Shown piece by piece: positions 35,006-46,066 of a stretch of DNA of 64,000 nucleotides. This DNA comes from Gnetum montanum. Lineage: Eukaryota; Streptophyta; Gnetopsida; Gnetales; Gnetaceae. The notes beneath the pieces are model-generated. The model was given only the letters and a program-made list of their open reading frames with translations, was not told where the DNA came from and did not search any database. Made by a program: the position numbers and the translations under genes. Numbering within the stretch: the stretch's first letter is position 1; each line of letters begins with the position of its first letter. The stretch covers positions 128,321 through 192,320 of the forward strand of contig MNCI01016277.1 of NCBI GenBank assembly GCA_015680685.1. Reading direction: 5' to 3'.

Positions 35006-36109
35006 CTCTTCTTGTCTAAGCTGAAGGGACTTCGGCATCTTCCACGGCTGCTCCCTTCTCACGCGCAGGAACCTAGGTGCTACTCGCTTGATTGANACAT
35101 ATTTTTCCTTGCACTACTCATTGGCTCAGTGGACTCCTCAGTCAACCAAGGCTTCTTCTAAGGCACCGACAGATCCACTATCTCAGCTGCCAGGTGCTTC
35201 CCCCTCGACGCATCGCCAGTATGGGAAGTGAGTGCCCCACCCATGCTGTCTGGACCCCACATTTGAGGTGCCGCCATGTCCCTAGTCATTACAGATAACG
35301 ACTCCCCGATCCCTTCAGGAGGATCCTACGACCATACGGTGCTGAAAATATGGGAAATCCATGGTTTAGAAATTTGGTTGTGGTCCTGCTGCATCCAAAC
35401 TCCATCCCGTTGGACAACCAGAAACTCAGCAAAGCGCCAGAAGCAAGCTATGAAAAAGGAAAAATGCATGTTGAAAAGGGATTCAAGCTTCTTGTGAAGC
35501 TTGATCATTTCAACGTGCACGCCTTTGACAAAATAGCTAGCTCAATTGAATCGCATCACCTCCTCCATGACCTCTCACATAATGTGAGCCTGTTCTATAG
35601 TGAGGAATCTCCCTTGGGAGAGTCTCTTGGGGAAAGTCCGAGCTCAGAACAGGGGGTAAATGGTGTGGGCCACCGTCAACTCAATCCCATCAGCAGGAAT
35701 CCCTTTGGCCTCTTTTTTAACCCCTAGCCACTCCTCTATCCCTTCCTGGCATTTGGCACTCCTCTTCAACTTTTCCTCTACAAGAAATCCATCGAAGGGG
35801 ACCCCGAAGAGATTAGTGAACAGTTGAGCATCAATGTCAAAATTTACGTGCACATTACGCATGTGTATGCAGAGACGCTCGGCTTCTTCACTGAAGGAGT
35901 TAACTAGGGTCAACATTTCACTTGTGGTAACATTAGGGGTTATGGTCAAGAATAGGTCCATTAGCCCAGCCTCCTGAAGGTTATTGGTCAAAACAGTAGG
36001 GGTCGCTCTATGGTCGAGCTAGCGTTGTGCCTCCTTTATGTCACCGTAGCGAAAAAAGATATTACTCGCGTCGCGATCGGAGGCCATAATCGTGATTTCC
36101 CGTGATTCC
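35006..36109 (-). other. asA2 exon 4: plant-transposon-ORF-like domain
   Basis: After CAATCAG. One frame: MASDRDASNIFFRYGDIKEA, QEAGLMDLFLTITPN, EMLTLVNSFSEEAERLC, VNFDIDAQLFTNLFGVPFDG, IELTVAHTIYPLF, then EVMEEVMRFN and EMIKLHKKLESLFNMHFSFF to QDHNQISKPWI. Four stops (TAG for the Trp kept in E1, TGA for the Arg kept in E1, and two TGA). The order of motifs recalls ATHILA ORF-1/Transposase_32 proteins. An ambiguous base N lies at 35096. Confidence 0.5.
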
Positions 36110-36217
36110 CTGATTGCATACATAAAACAATGGCTATGTCAAGATTGCAAGAAAAATAAAATAAGACAACTTCACACATCATCGCTAATGACAATTCATC
36201 ATTGTAACGATGTTTAC

Positions 36218-36492
36218 TAGGTCCAAATGGCAAAGGAAATGGAGGGATTCTCCTTCGCACGTCGGCCACAGTGAGGGGAGGATCTAAGGTCCATTCCTTA
36301 TCCAACCATCCAAAATTTTTACATCTAGCAAAGAAGTCAGCATAGCGGGTTGGGCACTCTAGAATTTCAAATGCTAGTTGTTCCATGACAGTGGCCCGTA
36401 CATTGCTAATAACAGTAAATTCACTAATAGCCCTTTCGATCAATGACAAGGTATCATTATCGCCCATGAGATTGTTGTCATTGATAAAGAAT
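36218..36492 (-). other. asA2 exon 3
   Basis: 275 nt after ATGATGTAG, before GTAAACATC. MGDNDTLSLIERAISEFTV, SNVRATVMEQL, WLDKEWTLDPPL. Aligns without gaps to asA1 exon 3. The phase at the exon 2-3 join is off by one base in my reading. Confidence 0.5.
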
Positions 36493-36593
36493 CTACATCA
36501 TAGAAAAAGGGAAAATTCTTTATGTTCGACGTAAATCCAAACAACAGTTAGCACGTTGATACACATCGAAATGACAAAAATCTGGATTCTTAC

Positions 36594-37042
36594 CTGTCAA
36601 CATAGTATACAGTACCAGGGGGTTCTGGAAATAGGTTGTGAGGTGACAAGCCACAAATAGAGTATTGTAGGAGTGATAGCAATTGAAGTTGGGCACCTCC
36701 CAGATCCAGCTCAAATGACTTATACCTTTGGCACTTTGTTCACGGTCTTGCACCCACACAGTCTCAATCTTGCCATCCATCAGGAACCCCAAGATGCCCT
36801 GTGTCGAACCGACCAATAACATCTCCAAAATGACGGCAGCTACATTGCCTGGTAGATGCGACCAGACGATTATGTTGTAGTTACGTAGCAGAAATTGTAG
36901 GAACTCTTATGTGCCTCTTTAGAACCATACTGCCTCCCCCCTTATATGAGCATGAGGGGGAGGAACATTGGCCGTGGGAACATGCATGCAGCACAAAATG
37001 CCCACAATGTCCAAAACGATTAGGACAAGCTTTAACATGATA
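36594..37042 (-). other. asA2 exon 2: FCP1-like (HAD/NIF) domain
   Basis: 449 nt between ATTGTACAG and GTAAGAATCC; in frame with exon 1. Contains LVLIVLDIVGIL (motif I; first Asp kept, second acid replaced by Val), EFLQF, then IIVWSHLPGNVAAVILEMLL matching VGVWSS...NV..V...L of FCP1-like proteins, a Trp-containing loop (TVWVQDREQS), and YNTLFVACHLTTYFQNP where NTLL.DDSP....NP is expected. Loss of DD in the last motif means a pseudo-enzyme. Confidence 0.6.
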
Positions 37043-37554
37043 CTGTACAATGAAAACATGTTGCCATTAGACAAAGAGTTTGAACATAAACATTCATCAC
37101 ACTATAATACGGTTCGCCTAATTCCCAGAAAATTGTAGATTTCACTAGAAACGCATAGCCAGAATCGCCCAAACCCTTGCAATAACTCAAGGTCTATCTC
37201 TGACAACAGCGATGAAGGAAACGCTATGTATTATTCCAGTATAACATGCAACTATTATGGGAATAAAGGAAAGGAAAACAAGATCCTGATTACACTACCT
37301 ACAAAATATAATACCGAGGTCTTTCGATTATACACAACGTTTATCCAGTATTATCCAATATTACCTAAACCCTCATAACAATATGAGGTTCATCTCCAAT
37401 AGCAAAGACGAAGGTAATACCGCAAACCATAATAGCTCAGCCCAGGTAAACAGATATTAATGCTCAATGTAACATATACATTTGGGAAAAAAATACACAA
37501 CTATGACGCTACAACAAATATGAAAATAGTGCAAAAGGGTGAATGACCACTTAC

Positions 37555-37673
37555 CAGTTAAGTGGAGTAACTTCTCGTGCCTCGACCCTAGCCAGCGAAG
37601 CCCATTGCAGACTCTCCTGCACTTCGTCAATCCTAGCCAATTTAGCATTCTTTCCCTTAACCTTTGGTGCCAT
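37555..37673 (-). other. asA2 exon 1
   Basis: ATG at 37673, 119 nt, no stop, donor GTAAGTGG. MAPKVKGKNAKLARID then EVQESLQWASLARVEAREV. An upstream in-frame ATG at 37745 is also open, but the 37673 start matches the asA1 exon length exactly. Confidence 0.65.
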
Positions 37674-37793
37674 GACTGCAGTCGAATGAGTTTTTGTAAA
37701 TCTCCTATTTACGCCTTTCTTCTGCTCCTCCTCTGCTATAGCCAAAATCCAAATTCACGATATCTGTAACCCGTCTCAAGTATGAACCATCAG

Positions 37794-37799
37794 TTTATA
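37794..37799 (-). promoter_or_regulatory. Candidate TATA box of the E2 antisense gene
   Basis: TATAAA on the minus strand 121 nt before the exon 1 ATG, preceded by a T run. Weaker context than the E1 box. Confidence 0.45.
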
Positions 37800-38225
37800 A
37801 AAAAAACACTTGAAACTAAATTTTTCTTTCTATCCGATCGATGTGGAACTTTCCCAAAATGCCGATGTCAGTATGACATGAAACTCAAAGATAGAGGCAT
37901 TAATTTTGTTGATATCATGTAGATTGTGGTCCAAAATGACCTTAAACTAATACATTTATCATCTTGTAATCTAGTCGCATTAACTACGGTTTGTACAGAA
38001 ATTCAAATTTCACAACATGCTAGACACGTCACGTTATACTTTTCATTTCATTTCATACACTAGCATCTAGGAAGCCGAGCTCGTTATGATCTTATTGTAA
38101 CGGTCCACTAAGACCTTAAACTGGAAGCCTCTTTAACGCTAAAAAGACAAAAAAAAACTCTTATCACTCAACTGATTAGCAGAAAAATAATGTAACAACT
38201 TCCTTTTTTAACATTTTTTTTGCAG

Positions 38226-39330
38226 GGTGATTCGCAAATGGATGTAGCTTTATTCGCACCATTAGCCTTAATAGGCCCATACAAGGAGACCATTAGACAG
38301 TTTAACTACACGTTGATAGAAACAGAACCTACCCCTTGTAATGTAACCATAGCAATGTCAGAGATATCCCCAGATTGGCCAGAACATTTGGCCCAAGCTC
38401 TAGACCTGGAGGCTGGTGATGTGACCGAGGATCCTCTCAACTAGGTCCCAGTGGTTACACACAAAGGCAAGAATAAAACTCTTAGAGGTAGTTCCTTTTT
38501 AGACCAATAAACACAGAGTGGCATAACGCGAGTGCTCCAAAACAATGTTCCTATCTTTGCATGGTCATATGAAGACATGTCGGGATTAGTCCCGAGATTA
38601 ATACAGCATAACATAATTTTAGACCCATGCATCAAACCAATTAGACAAAAGGCATACAAGATTAAGCTAGAAATTATGCTAGTAGTGCGTAATGAAATCA
38701 CCAAGTTGTATCAGGCTGGTTTCATTCACGAGGTCGATTACTCAAACTGGGTGTCCAACATCGTAGTTGTCTCTAAGAAAATGGGAGGTATACGCAACTG
38801 CATAGACTTCCGGTATCTGAACAAAGCCACAATTAAGGATAATTTCCCATTACCTAGTATCAACCAACTAATTGACACAACAGCTGGTCACGTGCTTCTA
38901 TCCTTCATGGATGGTTTCTCAGGTTATAATCAAATTCGCATTAACCTAGAGAATCAATTAACCACAACATTCATGACACCCTGGGGAACCTTTTGTTACC
39001 CTATGATGCCTTTTGAGCTAAAAAACGCTAGGGCAATGTATCAATGGGCCATGACATATATCTTTAGCAACTACCTTTTAGGAAGATTGAACGACTACGT
39101 AGATGACATAGCTATCAAGTCTATAAAGTCTGAAGATCATTCAGAAGACCTGGAGTTAGTCCTTAAACAATGCCTTAAGCATGACTTGCAGCTTAACCCA
39201 AAGAAATGCGTATTCGGAGTCAAAATTGGACACATGTTGGGGTTTGTGGTATTAGAGACTGGCATCCAAGTCGACCCCAATAAAGTCAAGGCCATTGTTG
39301 ATTTAACACCACCCACAAACCTCAAAGAGG
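38226..39330 (+). pseudogene. E2 RT exon, truncated
   Basis: From the splice acceptor, one frame with few stops: linker (FAPLALIGPYKETIRQF, DWPEHLAQALDLEAGDV), VPIFAWSYEDMSGL, then RT with DFRYLNKATIKDNFPLPSIN, FMDGFSGYNQIRI, catalytic YVDD in LNDYVDDIAIKS near 39100 intact, and GFVVLETGIQVDPNKVKAI. Cut at PPTNLKE by a deletion. RT fingers and palm are complete, thumb lost. Confidence 0.85.
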
Positions 39331-39331
39331 A

Positions 39332-39412
39332 GCATTCAAGTTAGCAGACATTGATGGCAAAGAGCACTCAAACCTAGTGAACCATCTGTACTTGAAACGA
39401 TATTACCTCTAA
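39332..39412 (+). pseudogene. E2 integrase tail remnant
   Basis: 26 codons (AFKLADIDGKEHSNLVNHLY, ending YYL) plus TAA, homologous to the last codons of E1 integrase (EFKLVDVDGNEFPNIFNHFY). In a different frame from RT. All of RNase H, the second RNase H and the integrase core are missing between them. Confidence 0.8.
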
Positions 39413-39429
39413 ACATTGACTCGATGCAA

Positions 39430-39790
39430 ATGCAAGGTAAAAAACATCCGCTATGACATAAAACTAGCAAATTTTTACACGTCTGCTATGATGTAAAACT
39501 GGCACTTCTTGCATGCATCTGCCAAGATGCTAAATTGGAAAAATTGCCGACCATCTGCCATGACATGAAACTGACAAGGTAAGCATACATCTGTTGAGAT
39601 GCTAAATCAGCACAGACTTGTCCCTTGGTCATGACATAAAACTGACACCCACAGCATGGTCTTCTGGGACCATAAACTAGCTCTTCCACCGTCTGCTACA
39701 ACGTAAAACTAGTAGATTGCAGTATGCCTAGACATTAAATTAGGACCACAGCCTGCTGAGGCTTAAAACTAGCAACGATAGTCAACCAGG
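39430..39790. repeat. CTGCCATGA..TAAAACTGGCA repeats, E2 3' end
   Basis: About nine units of 35-45 bp, core TCTGC.ATGA..TAAAACT(A/G)G. Counterpart of the E1 array at 4440-4870. Contains spurious ORFs. Confidence 0.7.
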
Positions 39791-40973
39791 ACTCAAAACT
39801 AGAATCATCCAAGAATTCCATGAAGCAAGCGAGCTTGTTCATTCTTGCACAGCATCCCTACCAGACAGAACGGGTAAGGCGTTTGGACAGACACAACACC
39901 GTTATCCCGTTGGCATTCTGCTGATTCCTTGAACATGCCAAAAGGCATACTACTGACCCCTCGGAGATGTTGCTATGATGACCACTCTATAGATGCACCT
40001 ACTAGGATCAACCTCGCTGCTTGGGGCCATGAAGAAAATTTGGCCATTCTTAGTCTCAGTGGCCTCCATCCATCGCCATCACCAAACTTTGGCCTAGCCG
40101 ATTCATCTGACTTGTTCTTTGCCCAATCATTGGGGCAAAATGAATCTAGCTATCAACGGCAATTTCATGAACTGCGGTACCAACATTGGGATGCTTACGC
40201 CCTATCATGGTTCCTGTTTCATGGTCTGTGCTCTCCTTTTCACTTTGGATGGTGCTCGTTTCAATAGCCTCCCTCCTTAGCGATTAGGAAGATTGCTTCC
40301 ACGCTCTGCTCTTTGTTATGTTTTTCAAGCTACTTGCTACGATAGCATTGATAGAGAGTGCATTCATTAGTAGGTAAGATGTCACAGCATCCCGAAGTGA
40401 TTGCTTAGACTAGCCTAGCCACCTAGGAGTGCAAACCCTACCTCTCCCTTCATTCGATCCATTATTTCATTTTCCACTTCCTTTGTCCTCATGACCACTG
40501 TTACCTCTTGCTTTGTTTGTACAGAGCATGAATATTCAAGCAACACTCTTTGACATCTTTGCATCCATGAACTGGCGTAATGCAATTCACCTAAGTGGAA
40601 TGTAATTCAAAAAAAAGGGCAAAGTTTGGCAAAATGGATGTAAAACAGCTCATCTAGGCCACACGGGTGTAACACAACTTGTCCGTGCAAGCCCTCCATA
40701 TACAGTATGACAGCATAACCCCTCGCAAATGCATTCGCAGAAGGATGCTATAACTTGTTTGCAAAAGTTTCATGTTCAGGCGAATGAGTCTTCCCTGAAC
40801 CTCCCTTCTTTTACTCCTAAAAAATCCCTTCTATGCTTCCTCCCCTACCCTTGGCACTCCCAGGTTTGGCAAAGCGACATTTGAGCAATCTCCGATGGAC
40901 ATTGTTGATGCCTTTACCTCTTTGGTGTTTCATATTCTTTGTCGACATCTTTCGGGCAAGCCCTCTAAACGTC
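39791..40973 (+). other. E2 3' untranslated region
   Basis: A 112-codon ORF at 39929-40267 has no recognisable domain and no counterpart I can align in E1, so I leave it uncalled. The rest shows no structure. Confidence 0.4.
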
Positions 40974-40989
40974 AACAAAGAGGGGCCAT
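40974..40989 (+). other. E2 polypurine tract
   Basis: AACAAAGAGGGGCCAT just before TGAAACACC of the 3' LTR. Confidence 0.75.
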
Positions 40990-42394
40990 TGAAACACCAT
41001 AAAATTTTCGAAGCCTCGACGGATCGAAAAAATCTAGTGACCCAAGCAGGAAGTCGCGACAAGGCGTAGTACAGTACAAATGAACTTTAGGAGACAGAAA
41101 GAAATAATAGGTGCATGGCGGCAAGACTTCCACTTTGTGAATTTTCCATCCTTTCAAAATCTCAACATTTAACATATTATGCTGCATTACGCAACATAGC
41201 GTAACGCCACGTAGCACTACGTAATATCAAAGATAGTCCACCGCAGCATCAAGGATGGCAAACATGCAAGACTTAGATAGCCTAGTAAAAATCTCAAGGC
41301 CTAAGCAACAATCTGCAGCATGATGCATGTTTCAGTGGGTTTTCTTTCCTGGTTAAGGGGCCCATTACGCTACTTTATGCAGTGCGACATAGTAAAAGTC
41401 CTGAAAAAGATAGAAACAAAGGAAGCACAGCAACAATACTTCAACTTTGAAGTTTCATTTATTTTACGTTTAATTACACTGCAATGCATAATTTAGTGTA
41501 ATGCAGCATAATTCAAGTAACAACAAGCACAGTTTAGACATCAGTAGTTCATATGCCACAATATGCTCTCTAGCGTATTATAGCGTAATCAAAGCACAGT
41601 CTCTTGCCAAAGCCCACATGAGGGTAGTTTACGACGCGCTACGTAGCATAGCGTCGCAAGCTTCAATGAAAACACATTGAGTCAACGGCATTTTATGAGA
41701 TCAAGACATGTGTCACTTAAACCACGTTTTTCTCCTAACCCTAACCTTATAAATGCTCTAGTTGACGAAGATCAAGGGGGCTGAAAAAAATTTTCTTTCA
41801 AGGTTGGAAAAAGAGCAAAAGAGGATCAACGATTGTGAGAACGTTGGAGGTGATTGGCAAGAATTCTTGATCAAAAACAATCGGCTACCAGATATTCTCC
41901 CATGGGTCTGACTTCCTTGCGCCCAAATTGGCTAGATCAAGGTAGAGTGATCCTCGCTTGTTTCATCTTTAGATAACTTTCTTGTTAATGGCATGTGCTT
42001 TGTCCAAACTGAAGCCTGCCTGAAATCATTGTATCAAACATATTGTTTTTCATAAATTAAATCCCAAATCTTGTGATCGTATTCTCTACCAAATCTGATC
42101 TCTTGCATCCTAGTTATATGGATTTGGCAATCTCATCTAAATTGTTTGCATTGTCTTCAATTGTTTTTGGGATTAACAACATTGCATCGCTTTATAAAGA
42201 ATCTTCATTTTTCCATCAAATTATTACCAAGCCTTTTACTGATTAAATAAGTCCCTGTCTGATCAACAAGACCATTCAGGGCACCTCGGATTCGTTTTTC
42301 TCTCCAGCACAGTCCTCGCACAGATCCAGGGTTAGAACTGTGTACACAGACTTTCGTTCGGTATTTCCAGTGACTGACATTTTCCATCGTTATA
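40990..42394 (+). repeat. E2 3' LTR (1405 bp)
   Basis: TGAAACACC to CGTTATA (terminal CA mutated). Pairs with 27059-28462 over its whole length; TATAAAT at 41748-41754. Confidence 0.9.
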
Positions 42395-42399
42395 ATGGG
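42395..42399. repeat. Target-site duplication, right, of E2 (ATGGG)
   Basis: Identical to 27054-27058. Confidence 0.9.
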
Positions 42400-43857
42400 C
42401 TCTCATTTTAGAAAGTCTTCCTTGGAAATAGACCCCAAGATTTTCTCTAGATTTTTTTTGGAGCCCATCTATAATGTGGTGAAGCTATGTTTTCTAAGAA
42501 AATCCATGGCCTGGGCATTAGTGTAAGAGGGACAAGTACCTACCCAAGGCTACGTCTAAGGATTCATGATTACCTTTCTTCCATCCTTGGATTTTCTTCC
42601 TCAGATTGGACACTCTAAAGTATGTTTGGTACTTATTTTTAAATAGCTTCAACATTGTACTCCATCTATGAATGCATTCTAGCTCCAAGGATCGATAGTA
42701 ATTTTTAGCTTCTTTGTTGAGTATCCTTTGGAATATTTGAACTTTTACCATTCATTCTTGATGTTCTATAAGGCATAGGAATCATGGAATGCCTGTAGAT
42801 GATTTTGAGAATCAACATTATATCCTCATTTAAATTTAGCCATATTTTTTATGTCAAGCCATGTAATTGTGATATCCCTTTGATTCCTTGTGGGAATTTG
42901 AACTGCTTCTATAATATTAAGCATATATTCTTGTAGCAAGTAATGGCTCATCATAGTTATTGCATTTATGATGGCCCCTATCATGGCCATGTATTTTATG
43001 ATGTAAATTGTTGTGTCTCTATTCTTGATGATGCTCCTCTTCCTCTCATGGTTGCCTCTACTCATAATTTCCATCATCAAGATGGAAATTTTGATCATCT
43101 TCATCTCAATCCTAATCACTCCTCCCTCTATCTTGGAAATGACTCCTCTTGTCAGAGTTTGATGATAAGAAGAATGATGAGGGTGAAGAACTAGGAGAAT
43201 AGTGCCTACTAGTCCTTCTTCTATGGTTCTTTACTTCTTCTTTCTCCTTGTCTTTGTCCATCTCTTTTTCCTTGGATGAATAACTAGGAGATTTTTGTGT
43301 TGATTTTCTTTGGTTTTGGACTTTGTCCTCCCCTCATCTTGGTTGCTCTCCAATTTTGATTGCAACCATTAGTGAATGGTTTCATCCTCAATAAAAGGAG
43401 GAGAATATATATACTAAGATAGTTTAGAGAAGAAATTAAGGCCCTCTTCTTATGATTGTAGAAATAATGATATAAGGATATCCTTATCCTTCGAGGCTTC
43501 ATGACATGCCTCCATGCACTAATCCTTTCTAAGTTGAGCTTCTAAGGACTGATAATCATTAGAGGTATGGTTAATTACCTCATACTTTGGTCCTGATGAT
43601 TCAATTATCAGATTTATGAGGTTGGCCATGAGCATGGTGGAATTAGACTAATCTAGTTTTATTACCTTCATATCTCTCCAGTGTAACTATTTATCTTGAT
43701 AGAGAATGAAGGTGAAATATAGATTGTAGGGATCCAAATGTGCATGAACCACTTTTAGCTATTGATACTTCTCATCAATATTCCTTTTAGTCCTATCTTG
43801 CTATTAATTGGAGTCACTAAGATGGGATGGTGATTCATTCCTACAAGAAAAATCCAT
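42400..43857 (-). pseudogene. C1 gag, N-terminal and capsid part (Athila-like)
   Basis: Begins MDFSCRNESPSHLSDSN at 43857. The capsid block (42518-42751) reads WSTMLKLFKNKYQTYFRVSN then GNHESLDVALGRYLSLLH and CPGHGF, the pattern of Athila-type gag, and matches the copy at 53.2-53.5 kb. It continues at 27058-25780 beyond E2. Stops throughout. Confidence 0.7.
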
Positions 43858-43998
43858 TTTAGTATTGTGACTAAAGTGTGGCTTGATATAATTTTATTAT
43901 TTTTATTTTGTATGAAAGATGACTCGTTATATTTTTCTTACAATGATTTTATATGGATTCATTTTTTAATAATACATAGTGCACTTAGCTAAGCTAAG

Positions 43999-44016
43999 TC
44001 CCTAGTAATGGCACCA
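43999..44016 (-). other. C1 primer-binding site
   Basis: Minus strand TGGTGCCATTACTAGGGA. The Athila site complementary to tRNA-Asp is TGGCGCCGTTGCCGGGGA; all differences here are C-to-T or G-to-A. Confidence 0.65.
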
Positions 44017-44017
44017 A

Positions 44018-46045
44018 TGATGAGTAGCCAGTAGTCCTATGCCTAACCATACAAATCACAAGTGTTCACACATAATCCAGTCAAATTCTAATGACTTATT
44101 CACCTAAGTGGCAAATATTCCTAAATGGTAAATTATGTAGTTGTAAGTCATTATCTTCCCAATCCACACTAGTGTTAATATGTGTGTATGATTAAGTGTG
44201 ATTGAGGCATAAGAAGTCTGTTTTTATACTTTTTATTATTTTGTATCTTGCTTAATAAAGAGATAAGTGAATAAAGATTTAATAATGGAATCAGATAACT
44301 ACTTAACTAATTCATTATCTAACTAGCCTAATCTAGAGTAATTATTCCCACTTGACATACACATCTTGAACTTATATTAACACTATTGAGTCACCAAGTA
44401 TATACTACCATGTGTATGAAGCATCCACTACTAGGATTACCAAGCATTAATATATCATGCTCAAAGCGATCGTACCTACATTGCTTATGAAAAATAACAT
44501 TAATTACTTAAGAACAAGAATGTAAATTGAATGTAAAGTAAAGGGCTGAAAAGTAGAATTATGCTAGTCTAAGTGCTACAATGGATAGAGAAAATCTTGA
44601 TTTTATTGTTGTCCATGAAATGTATTTAGGTATATGTGCACTTGAATAAAATGTCGTATAATCTCTTAAATCCACATTATGAGCACTCATAAGAAAAATA
44701 TTCTAAATTTCATTGGAATAAGCTACAATAATTTATCTAAGAATATGACTAAAAGGTATCATAAATGTGAGGGGTGTGTGCATTTATATAGGCAACAACT
44801 ACATCAATGCATCATAGTATGCATTGATAGAGATATGTCTATGACGCTATGTCAATGGAGCCTGTCTTATTGATGGTTCATAATGATTGAAATTGAGAAA
44901 AAACTTTATCTTTAACTTGAAATGAAATTTTTGTAAAAGTATCATTTTATCAATGATCTAATGCTAAGTGAATTCTAATCTTCACAATGATTGAGAAATG
45001 ACTCAAATAGACAACAATCTTCATGAATATAATATGAATGAATGAAAATGATTAAAGTATCAATAAATTGACTTGAAATAAGACTATATATTTTTACTAT
45101 TTCTTTGAAATCTTAACTTTTTAAATCTTTGATGATATTTTAACTTTTTGTAAAATGTAAGAGTTATGGGATTGAGAATTTGTGAAAGAATTAAGAATTC
45201 TAGGATTGTGAAATCACTATAAGAGGATTTGTGAAGGATTTTGAATCTAGAATTGATATGGATGGCTCATCAAAATGAAGAAAGCGTCAAAGATTCATGG
45301 ATCATGAATGGAAGATAGTAGATTTGAAAATGCTTGAGAATTCTTCAAAATTTATTCCTAAAATGGTAGAAGTTATTGAGAAACTTTAATTCTTATTGGC
45401 ATCCCCCTTTGCAGTTACTATGTTGCTAGCTTATGAGCATGTCCTAGGTAGATCAAACCTTTTCCTCCAAAAACTATTCATAAGGATTAAGAATGAAGTA
45501 AGAGAGAAGGAAAAATAAAATTACAGCACTCATGGGTGCTCACTCAATACTTCCTCATTCTTGCTACTTACTCACTTTTTTATACTATTGATTTAATTTG
45601 ATTTGATTTTAAGAATCTTAACCTATATTTATAGTAGGGGAGGGAGGTTTGACCCCTTCTTCATATGAATCTTATCCCTCTTTCTTTATTATTTTCTATC
45701 ATATCTTTAGTCTTATAATTTCTCTTTGGTGTACAACTTTAATTTCTAACTTTTGGATCTCAAAATTTGAGAATGATAACAATGATAAAATTTAGCATTA
45801 ACCTAAAATTTAAGTAGAAAGTGTGATGCTATGTTGGAAAAAAGATGTGGAATACATTAGAAAACTTGCAATAGGATAAGTACATCTCATGCAATATGTA
45901 TATTACACCATAGCACTCAACACATCATAATCTAAGATATCATCTACAATACCAATCCCCATACCTAAACTCTATCATGTCATAGTGATCATAATTATCT
46001 AATCAAAGCACAGATACATAAAGGAATATATAATAGTATAGCATG
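44018..46045 (-). repeat. LTR A, 5' LTR of C1
   Basis: Starts TGATGAGTAGCC on the + strand, next to the primer-binding site. The first 650 bp resemble LTR B, LTR D and LTR C (blocks near 44140, 44560-44690). The outer end is uncertain; I place it before 46046 because a second copy starts at 46067. No coding potential in this AT-rich stretch. Confidence 0.55.
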
Positions 46046-46066
46046 CCTAGTCATCATATACCATAT

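Larger units (their letters stand above)
33500..37799 (-). pseudogene. asA2: multi-exon antisense gene inside the E2 intron
   Basis: Counterpart of asA1, on the strand opposite to E2. Exons (right to left): 37673-37555, 37042-36594, 36492-36218, 36109-35006, 34874-34746, 34665-33865, and a last one from 33786. Introns begin GTAAGT, GTAAGA, GTAAAC, GTACAT or GTGAGT and end AG. The protein would have a short N-terminus (MAPKVKGKNAKLARID), an FCP1-like domain, a plant-transposon-ORF-like domain, a coiled coil and an acidic tail ending near 33685. Better preserved than asA1: I see about six stops, most facing Trp or Arg. Shared position, strand and exon sizes argue for one ancestral gene. Confidence 0.7.
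32461..38225 (+). other. E2 presumed sense intron between protease and RT
   Basis: Ends with a textbook acceptor, a T-rich run and TTTTTTTTGCAG at 38225, followed by coding sequence. The donor near 32461 is not clear (AAGGCTAGC or CCAGTAAAC). About 5.76 kb, nearly the same as in E1. Holds two tandem arrays and the antisense gene. Confidence 0.6.
27059..42394 (+). mobile_element. E2: 15.3 kb Tat/Ogre-type LTR retrotransposon, non-autonomous
   Basis: LTRs of 1404 and 1405 bp, a perfect 5-bp target duplication, primer-binding site and polypurine tract all present. Order: LTR, gag-protease in one frame, a 5.76 kb presumed intron carrying an antisense gene, RT, then directly the last 26 codons of integrase, 3' UTR, LTR. 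RNase H and integrase are deleted. In a 120-bp stretch at the LTR right end I count 9 differences between the two LTRs, mostly transitions, so it is younger than E1. Protein and intron organisation are shared with E1, but the LTRs differ except at their ends. Confidence 0.9.

Noticed and set aside
35096-35096. Ambiguous base N in the E2 antisense exon 4
   Set aside because: Assembly or base-call uncertainty, not biology.
39929-40267. 112-codon + strand ORF in E2 3' region
   Set aside because: No domain recognised and no homologous frame found in E1; kept only as untranslated region.
46046-46065. Third minus-strand primer-binding site next to LTR B
   Set aside because: TGGTATATGATGACTAGG is only vaguely like the tRNA-Asp site, and no element body follows it.
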